A stretch of 64,000 nt of DNA from Rubrobacter_A sp965214435 (GTDB lineage Bacteria > Actinomycetota > Rubrobacteria > Rubrobacterales > Rubrobacteraceae): assembly GCA_965214435.1 (NCBI GenBank), contig OZ243960.1:2108001-2172000 (forward strand), written 5' to 3'. The translations under genes and the position numbers were made by a program. The notes beneath the pieces were generated by a model. It was not told the origin of the DNA, did no database searches, and was given only the letters and a program-made list of their open reading frames with translations. Below, piece by piece: positions 58,442-64,000 of the stretch (positions within the stretch are counted from its first letter, which is position 1; the number at the start of each line of letters is the position of its first letter).

Positions 58442-60052
58442 TTACGGGCCGTCCTCCCCGGCTTCGTTGGATTCAGCGGAGGTGCGGACAAAGCGCCGCC
58501 GAAAGAGCGCCACGGCTGAGTCTAGCTCCTCGGCGCGGAGTAGCAACGCCGCGCCGAGGTACGCCGCCAGAGAGCCGCCGCCGACAACGGCTATTACGAG
58601 GGCCTGCCCCAGCAAACCCGGCCCGGGAGTGAAAACGGTCGTCCCGACTCGGGCGGCGGCGTACATGACGCCGCCGCAGACCAGCACTTTCCCGAGCGAG
58701 CGTAGCAGGCGGCGGCCCTGGAGACGTTTGAGGTCCCGGCGGGTGGCGGCCAGGCACAGGAGGGCGAGGACCGTATTCGCTACGGAAAGGGCGAACGCCA
58801 CGCCGAACACGTTCATCTGCTCTTTCAGGAGGTAGGCCAGGCCAACGTAGAGTACGAGGAGAACCGCGTTGAGGACGGCGGGGATCTTTGTGTTCTGGCG
58901 GGAGTAGAACGCCCGGACCAGAATAAAGTACGCCGCGTAGCCGAGCAGCCCGACCGAATAAGCAACTAGCAGCGCCGCCACGGTCTCGCTAGCCGCGGGG
59001 TCGAAGCGTCCGCGCTGGTAGAGAATACCGACTATCGGGGTGGCGAGGGTGACGAGGCCGACCGTCGCCGGCACCACCAGAAACATCATCGTTCGCAGGC
59101 CGAAGGAGAGCGTCTCGCGGTAGCCCTCGGTGTCTCCTCGGGAGTGTTTCTCGGAGAGTTCCGGCATGAGCGCCGTGGCGATAGAGACCACAAAGATACC
59201 GTAGGGCAGAGAGAAGATCGTGAAGGCGTATAACAACTGCGGAGCCGCGTTAAAGGACGTGCCGAGCCGGTTGGCGAAAAACTGTACCCCGACGGAAGCC
59301 GCCACGAAAAGGAGCATCGGGCCGGCGAGCTTTGCGGCCGGTAGAAGCGCCGGGTGGTAGAAGCGGGGCCGGAAACGGTAGCCGAGCCGGCGCATCGCGC
59401 CGAGCAGCACCAGCATCATGGCCGCAAGCCCCACGGTAGGCCCGACGGCGAGCAGGTAGATGCCGAGCGTGCGCTGTCCGGGGGCGAGCAGGGCATAGCC
59501 TAGCAGGGAGCCTATAACCACCAGGTTCACCAGGACCGGCGCGAAGTTCGGCAGGAAAAACCGCCGGTGGGAGTTCAGGACGCCGGTCACGATGGCGTTA
59601 ATGCCGTAGAGGAAGATCTGGGTGACGAAAATCCGGAACAGGAGGACCGCTATTTGCAACGTGTCCCGGGCTTCTGTGGGCGAGAGTTGCTGAGCGGAGG
59701 TCCAATTGGTCGCGAGCCGGACTATGGGTTCGGCGAACACGATGCCGGCGGTGGCGACCACCGCGAGCAGCGGCAGTATGACGGTGAGCAGCGCGTTCGT
59801 GAGGTCCCGGGCGTCCTGTTCACCGTGGGCGGTGATCCGCTCTATCAGGAGCGGTATAAAGATAGAGTAGAGGATGCCACCGAGAAAAAGCTCGTAGATA
59901 ATAATGGGCAGGAAGCTCGCGGCCGTGTACGCGTTAGCCACCACCCCGACCCCGAGAACCGCGGCCATGGTTACCGTCCGGGCGTAGCCGGTGACCCGCG
60001 AGAGGGCGGCCATGGCGGATATAGAGAGGACGGACCGGAAGATCGCTGACAT
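58442..60052 (-). CDS. murJ: lipid II flippase MurJ
   Basis: A 536-aa MOP-superfamily protein with about 14 transmembrane helices. The N-terminal sequence (ALSRVTGYARTVTMAAVLG) and the segment VANAYTAASFLPIIIYELFL, containing the conserved substrate-cavity residues, are typical of MviN/MurJ. It would flip lipid-linked peptidoglycan precursors across the membrane. It stands alone on the minus strand, 4 nt from the end of the convergent serine hydrolase gene. Confidence 0.93.
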   Translation of the reverse strand: MSAIFRSVLSISAMAALSRVTGYARTVTMAAVLGVGVVANAYTAASFLPIIIYELFLGGILYSIFIPLLIERITAHGEQDARDLTNALLTVILPLLAVVATAGIVFAEPIVRLATNWTSAQQLSPTEARDTLQIAVLLFRIFVTQIFLYGINAIVTGVLNSHRRFFLPNFAPVLVNLVVIGSLLGYALLAPGQRTLGIYLLAVGPTVGLAAMMLVLLGAMRRLGYRFRPRFYHPALLPAAKLAGPMLLFVAASVGVQFFANRLGTSFNAAPQLLYAFTIFSLPYGIFVVSIATALMPELSEKHSRGDTEGYRETLSFGLRTMMFLVVPATVGLVTLATPIVGILYQRGRFDPAASETVAALLVAYSVGLLGYAAYFILVRAFYSRQNTKIPAVLNAVLLVLYVGLAYLLKEQMNVFGVAFALSVANTVLALLCLAATRRDLKRLQGRRLLRSLGKVLVCGGVMYAAARVGTTVFTPGPGLLGQALVIAVVGGGSLAAYLGAALLLRAEELDSAVALFRRRFVRTSAESNEAGEDGP

Positions 60053-60115
60053 GCTGGAGAATGTTACTACAGCCCGGTGGTGTCCCGGTCAAGTTCCGCC
60101 AATAGAGGACCGCTA

Positions 60116-61258
60116 ATGTCCCGGATCACGCTCGTTGGAAAAGCGGTAGTGCCGGACGGTGTCCGGCGGGTGGCGGTAATTATCCGGGAGGCCAGGATCT
60201 CCGCGGTGGTCGAGCCGCCTTTCTCTGGAAAACTACCGAAAGACCTCCTGGGCGAGCGGCGGGAGGTTTCTGGTTTGATCTGCCCGGGTTTTATCGACTT
60301 GCAGGTTAACGGCGCGTTCGGCATGGACCTCGGAGGTAATGCCGCCGGCCTCAAAGATATAGCCTCCAGGTTACCCGAGACCGGCACTACCAGCTTCCTA
60401 CCGACCTTCACCTCCAGACCCGCCGAGAGCTACGGCCCCCTCCTGGATACCCTGGATGTACCTCCTGCAGGTGCCCGGGTGCTCGGCGTCCACCTGGAAG
60501 GGCCTTTCCTCTCACCCGCGCGCCAGGGAGCCCACGACCCGGACAACCTCCGACCGGTAGACCTCGGGCTTCTGGCGGAAGTCCTGGATAGCGGCCTCGT
60601 AAAGGTGATGACCCTGGCCCCGGAGCTCGCCGGGGCGGAAAAGGCCGCCGGGATGCTCCGGGAGAGCGGGGCACTCGCGAGCCTCGGGCACACAAACGCC
60701 ACCTATAAAGAGGCTCTGCGTGCTGTAGATGCTGGTTTCTCAAAAGCCACCCACCTCTTTAACGCCATGAGCCCTTTCGAGCATCGGGCGCCGGGCACTG
60801 TAGGGGCGGTGCTAACCGACCACCGGTTGCGGGCGGGCATCATAACCGACGGGGTGCACGTACATCCGGGGGCGCTGCGGCTCGCCTACCGGGAAAAGGA
60901 CGTAGAGGGGCTGGCGCTCGTGACGGATGCTGTGGCGGCCGCCGGTATGGAAGATGGCGAGTACCGTTTTAACGGGCGGCGGGTGCGCCTGGAGGCCGGC
61001 TCTGTAAGGCTGCCGGACGGCACGCTGGCCGGCAGTGCGCTGACGATGGACGCAGCCGTGCGTAACGCGGCGCACCATCTCGACCTCCCGCTCGAACAGG
61101 CGGTACGTATGGCTTCTGGGACACCGGCCAGTATCTTGGGCTTGTCCGGTAAAGGCCGGGTAGAAGCCGGGGCCGACGCCGACCTGGTAGTGCTCAGCCC
61201 GGAGGGCGTAGTGGAGGAGACCATCGTCGCCGGAAAGAGTGTTTACCGGCGAGCGTAA
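60116..61258 (+). CDS. nagA: N-acetylglucosamine-6-phosphate deacetylase
   Basis: A 380-aa amidohydrolase making glucosamine-6-phosphate in amino-sugar recycling. Motifs include GFIDLQVNGAFGMDL (about 63-77), HLEGPFLSPARQGAH (about 127-141) with the metal-binding Glu, GHTNATYKEAL, THLFNAMSPFEHRAPG and TDAVAAAGM with the catalytic Asp. The ATG at 60116 has GAGG about 8 nt upstream; a possible earlier start at 60077 adds 13 unconserved residues. The gene is divergent from murJ, linking wall synthesis and wall-sugar salvage. Confidence 0.94.
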   Translation: MSRITLVGKAVVPDGVRRVAVIIREARISAVVEPPFSGKLPKDLLGERREVSGLICPGFIDLQVNGAFGMDLGGNAAGLKDIASRLPETGTTSFLPTFTSRPAESYGPLLDTLDVPPAGARVLGVHLEGPFLSPARQGAHDPDNLRPVDLGLLAEVLDSGLVKVMTLAPELAGAEKAAGMLRESGALASLGHTNATYKEALRAVDAGFSKATHLFNAMSPFEHRAPGTVGAVLTDHRLRAGIITDGVHVHPGALRLAYREKDVEGLALVTDAVAAAGMEDGEYRFNGRRVRLEAGSVRLPDGTLAGSALTMDAAVRNAAHHLDLPLEQAVRMASGTPASILGLSGKGRVEAGADADLVVLSPEGVVEETIVAGKSVYRRA

Positions 61259-61271
61259 CTCGGAAAGACTA

Positions 61272-61619
61272 TCAAGAACCTTCTGAGACCCGGCCGGCGC
61301 TCTCGCGGGCGTTCCGGATTATCTCTTCGAGCGGTCCTTCCCCGGCGTCTCGGGCGTGAGACTGGGCGGAGTCTAGCGCCTCGACGGCTCTCTCCAGTAG
61401 CTCCCTCCGGCGCTCCGCTCCTTCTTTGGCCGCGGGCTGGACGTGCATGGTCTCGCCCGCGGAGAGCGTTTCGCCAAAGCTGGCTAGATCCTGCTCCGCC
61501 ACGACGAGCGCCTCCGAGACGTAGTCAACAGCCTCTTCCGCGTCTGCGACCTCGCTCAGGTAGTCCCTCGCCGCGTTTAGCTCGTTGGTCAGGCTTCTTA
61601 TAGTGTCCTCACGGGCCAT
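61272..61619 (-). CDS. small helical (coiled-coil) hypothetical protein
   Basis: A 115-aa, mostly alpha-helical acidic protein (SLTNELNAARDYLSEVADAE, ELLERAVEALDSAQSHARDA) with no recognised motif. The ATG at 61619 is chosen since GGAGAGG lies 5 nt upstream; the longer frame extending to 61805 has no ribosome site. Convergent with nagA and divergent from the STAS gene. Possibly a cytosolic stress or structural protein (inference). Confidence 0.7.
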   Translation of the reverse strand: MAREDTIRSLTNELNAARDYLSEVADAEEAVDYVSEALVVAEQDLASFGETLSAGETMHVQPAAKEGAERRRELLERAVEALDSAQSHARDAGEGPLEEIIRNARESAGRVSEGS

Positions 61620-61925
61620 GACCTCTCCTTCCGGTGAAATTCCTTTAAGTTCTCCGCTCCCGGCCTCCGGGAGAAACCAGCTAGTAGAGTTTATATCCGA
61701 GAGGCCGGACGGGTTGTCCGCCGCTTTCGAGGCGGAAGTAACCAGAGACCGGATCTGGAAAAGCCGGGCACTGGAAAAGTTGTCTTTAAAGCTCCGGGGC
61801 GGCAACCGGGACGCTCGTAGTATAATGTTACATATAAAGACTAGTTCCCACCGCCCGGGTTTTGGTTATTATGAGCGCTAGTAAAGTTTGTGTGGATCAC
61901 ACTAGAGGGAAGGGCAGCGTAAGCC

Positions 61926-62282
61926 TTGGAGTTTTCAGCTCGAATCACCGAGCACAGCGGCGTGCCGGTTGTCTCACCCGTGGGGGAGATAGACTTGCAC
62001 ACGGCCCCGGAGTTCCGGAGTGTGATCGGTACCGCCGTCACCCGCGCCAACCCGTGGAACAAGGTGGTCGTGGTAGACCTCAGCCGGGTAGGCTTTATGG
62101 ATTCCAGCGGGCTAGGGGTGCTCATAGGCTGTCACCGCAGGCTCGACGGCTCGGGCGGCGAGTTACGGGTCGTCACCACGGACGGACCCGCCACAAAAAT
62201 ACTGCGGGTAACGAGCCTCGATACGGTATTCAAGCTTTTCTCTACCGTGGATGCCGCTACCGGTACCCTGGACAATGTCTAG
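61926..62282 (+). CDS. STAS-domain anti-sigma factor antagonist
   Basis: A 118-aa RsbV/SpoIIAA-like protein. The strand VSPVGEIDLHTAPEFRSVI and the phosphorylation site DSSGLGVLIG (about 60-69) with its conserved serine are present. When unphosphorylated such proteins sequester an anti-sigma kinase. TTG start. The next gene, 30 nt on, encodes a PP2C-type phosphatase that could dephosphorylate it. A TATAAT -10 candidate lies at 61821-61826. Confidence 0.9.
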   Translation: MEFSARITEHSGVPVVSPVGEIDLHTAPEFRSVIGTAVTRANPWNKVVVVDLSRVGFMDSSGLGVLIGCHRRLDGSGGELRVVTTDGPATKILRVTSLDTVFKLFSTVDAATGTLDNV

Positions 62283-62312
62283 AACGCCCCGGCTTTTAGA
62301 GACCGGAACCTC

Positions 62313-63539
62313 TTGCGGGCCGGGCCGGAAATAAACGAGGGAGAACCGAGGGCGCTACCCGGCGTGGGCGACTTTCTCGGTGCGGCGCCTTCGGAGGTGC
62401 CGCGGAGGATAGCGGACCTGGTCGCGGCCGCGTTCGACGCCTCAGCTACGGTACTCCTTCTGGATCATATGGACCACGTCCGGTTTTTTCTGACGGCCGT
62501 GTATCCCGGCAAGCAGGACGGGCTCCCGGCCGAGATAGAGAGCGGGCCGCTAATGCGGGTTATACAGGATCAGGCCTCTCTCCGTGGAACCCGCGCGGAG
62601 TGGGAGAGCCTGATGCCGCTCGACGACCCGTACCTGGCCGCGGCACCGCTCACCCTGCGCAACACGGCTATCGGGGTTCTGGCGGCCGGAAAAGAGGAGC
62701 CGTTTACCGAAGAGGAACTGGAGTCGCTGGCGCGGGTGGGTAACGAGGCCGGGGCCGCGGTCGAGATCGCCGCCTGCTACACGGACTCTATAGATGTGGC
62801 CCGCCGGCGGGCCAAGCCTTCCCTGGCGGCCGAATTGCAGAGCGCCCAGCTACCCCCGCGCTCGCTCCACGAGCGCCGGGTCGAGGTTACCGGAGGGGTG
62901 GAACCCGCTTACGAGGTCGGCGGGGACTGGTTTGATTACGCCCTCGACGGCGACCGGCTTTTCGTGGCCGTTTGCGACGGCGTGGGGCGGGGGCTTGTCG
63001 CGACCAACGTCTCCTACCTGACCCTCGGGACGGTCCGCAACGCCCGGCGCCGGGGCGCGGACCTAACCGGCATCCTCGACACGACCCACAGGACCCTGGT
63101 AGAGAGCACCTCCGAAGAGCAGTTCGCGACGCTTGTCATGGCTTTTATATACCTGGACTCCCACGAGATGGAGATCATCAGCGCCGCCCACCCGCCGCCG
63201 CTATTTTTCCCGGCGGACTCCTCGGAAGCTCCGGGGGCTCTGGAGATCTCGGCCGGCCTTTATCCGCCGGTCGGGGCGTTTGATACAAAGACGGTCTACG
63301 AGTGCGGGCGGCAGACCCTGGAACCCGGTTCCCGGTTGCTCTTTTTCTCCGATGGCGCGTCGGAGCGGCTCGACGCCAGTCGGGACCAACTCGGGACCGA
63401 CGGCTTTCTGCGCTACGCGAATGCCCGCCGGCAACTCCGGCGCCGGGATTTTACCGGTGGCCTGCTGCGCGACGTAATGGACCACGGCGACTCACCGATA
63501 CAGGATGACGTAACGGTGCTTAACGTGGACTTTCTGTAA
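62313..63539 (+). CDS. PP2C/SpoIIE-type phosphatase with N-terminal GAF-like domain
   Basis: A 408-aa RsbU-like phosphatase. Residues about 20-150 look like a degenerate GAF sensor (ATVLLLDHMDHVRFFL, NTAIGVLAAGKEEPF). The catalytic SpoIIE domain (about 190-408) shows the metal-binding aspartates in EVGGDWFDYALDGDRLFVAV followed by CDGVGRG, and FSDGASERLD and QDDVTVL. It probably reactivates the STAS protein encoded just upstream. No RsbW-type kinase lies in the window. The TTG start is not well supported; a later start is possible. Confidence 0.88.
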   Translation: MRAGPEINEGEPRALPGVGDFLGAAPSEVPRRIADLVAAAFDASATVLLLDHMDHVRFFLTAVYPGKQDGLPAEIESGPLMRVIQDQASLRGTRAEWESLMPLDDPYLAAAPLTLRNTAIGVLAAGKEEPFTEEELESLARVGNEAGAAVEIAACYTDSIDVARRRAKPSLAAELQSAQLPPRSLHERRVEVTGGVEPAYEVGGDWFDYALDGDRLFVAVCDGVGRGLVATNVSYLTLGTVRNARRRGADLTGILDTTHRTLVESTSEEQFATLVMAFIYLDSHEMEIISAAHPPPLFFPADSSEAPGALEISAGLYPPVGAFDTKTVYECGRQTLEPGSRLLFFSDGASERLDASRDQLGTDGFLRYANARRQLRRRDFTGGLLRDVMDHGDSPIQDDVTVLNVDFL

Positions 63540-63969
63540 ACCGCCGCCGGCTGTCGAACCCGCTCACAGCCCGCACGGCCCGCAGTACGTCCTCGACGCC
63601 GAACGGCCGAGGCAGGTAGGCGTGCATCCCGGTTGCCACAGCGGGAAGCTCCAGTTCCCCGACCCGGGCGAGTGATTCCAGGGTTCTGGCAAGGTCCCGG
63701 GTCTCCAGGACGTAGAGCCCATCGTGGGTAGGAAGGCTTGCGAGCAGTAACGCCGCACCCGGCTCGACCGTCGGATAGTCGCCGGGGTTCTCCCCGGCTT
63801 CCACCAGATACCCTTCGCGGACCATAACGTGTTCCAGCACGGCCCGTACCGCGGGGTGAGGTTCCAAGATGACCGCCCGGCGCCGCTCTCCCGGAACGGA
63901 GGACGGGGTTTTAGCGCCTCCGGCGTTCTCTTCTAGCGACCAACTCCTCAGCGCACCGTGGTAGATCAC
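63520..63969 (-). CDS. degenerate response-regulator receiver-like protein
   Basis: A 149-aa protein whose core looks like a CheY fold (RRAVILEPHPAVRAVLEHVM, EGYLVEAGENP, then YLPRPFGVEDVLRAVRAV near the C-terminus). The usual acidic pair after strand 1 is a single Glu, the phospho-accepting Asp is not recognisable (ALLLASLP), and the conserved Lys is Arg. It is therefore likely phosphorylation-independent. The start is uncertain; residues 1-28 seem non-homologous. It overlaps the end of the phosphatase gene by 20 nt on the opposite strand. Confidence 0.6.
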   Translation of the reverse strand: MIYHGALRSWSLEENAGGAKTPSSVPGERRRAVILEPHPAVRAVLEHVMVREGYLVEAGENPGDYPTVEPGAALLLASLPTHDGLYVLETRDLARTLESLARVGELELPAVATGMHAYLPRPFGVEDVLRAVRAVSGFDSRRRFTESPR

Positions 63970-64000
63970 ACCCCAAAGGCTAGCAAAGGTGGAGCAACAT

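Overview
The window is high-GC DNA from an actinobacterium, probably a Rubrobacter-like (Rubrobacteria) organism. Grounds are the strong GC bias, frequent TTG/GTG starts, mostly CCA-less tRNA genes, a SARP/BTAD-type giant regulator, and a compact purine operon with separate PurS, PurQ and small-type PurL. The genus assignment is inference from gene content and style, not from a marker gene.

Layout. 0.2-2.4 kb: an orphan polytopic membrane protein and a zinc alcohol dehydrogenase. 2.4-19.6 kb: a lineage-specific envelope region. It holds a minus-strand operon (ABC ATPase with a frameshifted C-terminus, ABC-2 permease, degenerate ParA/MinD-like membrane protein, 1118-aa acidic lipoprotein), an RlpA-LysM-NlpC/P60 wall protein, a 1277-aa BTAD-AAA-TPR regulator, and two secreted acidic repeat proteins. 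One of these carries 19 perfect copies of a 15-bp repeat and is split by frameshifts. Four clusters of sense-strand ATCACG direct repeats at 11-bp pitch sit upstream of the ABC operon, the wall protein and the first secreted protein. This is the pattern expected of a SARP-type regulator, so the region looks like one undescribed regulon. 19.9-28.4 kb: cupin, argH, DUF2795 protein, metallophosphoesterase, a complete OpuC/ProU-type osmoprotectant ABC transporter, and an NDH-2-like flavoprotein. 28.4-30.0 kb: a degenerate resolvase-like protein, tRNA-Pro, a mini membrane protein and a ParB/SbnI-like protein.

30.0-43.4 kb: the purine operon purA-D-E-B-C-S-Q-L-cupin-F-M-N-H, nearly all joined by 4-bp stop/start overlaps, with an unusual PurE and an embedded cupin gene. 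43.4-47.8 kb: PsiE-like protein, tRNA-Lys/Glu/Val, tRNA-Asp and tRNA-Phe. Two decayed integrase C-termini, a short-chain dehydrogenase remnant and a poly-G-interrupted zinc-finger gene lie among these tRNAs, marking repeated integration. Thioredoxin and a methyltransferase also lie here.

47.8-64 kb: AI-2E-family transporter, epimerase, VanW protein and chorismate mutase. Then comes a minus-strand operon (GNAT, carrier protein, AMP ligase, PLP decarboxylase) resembling an orphan aminoacyl/acyl-carrier pathway. After that are a beta-lactamase-fold lipoprotein, MurJ, NagA, a small coiled-coil protein, a STAS plus PP2C-type phosphatase pair (partner switching) and a degenerate receiver protein.
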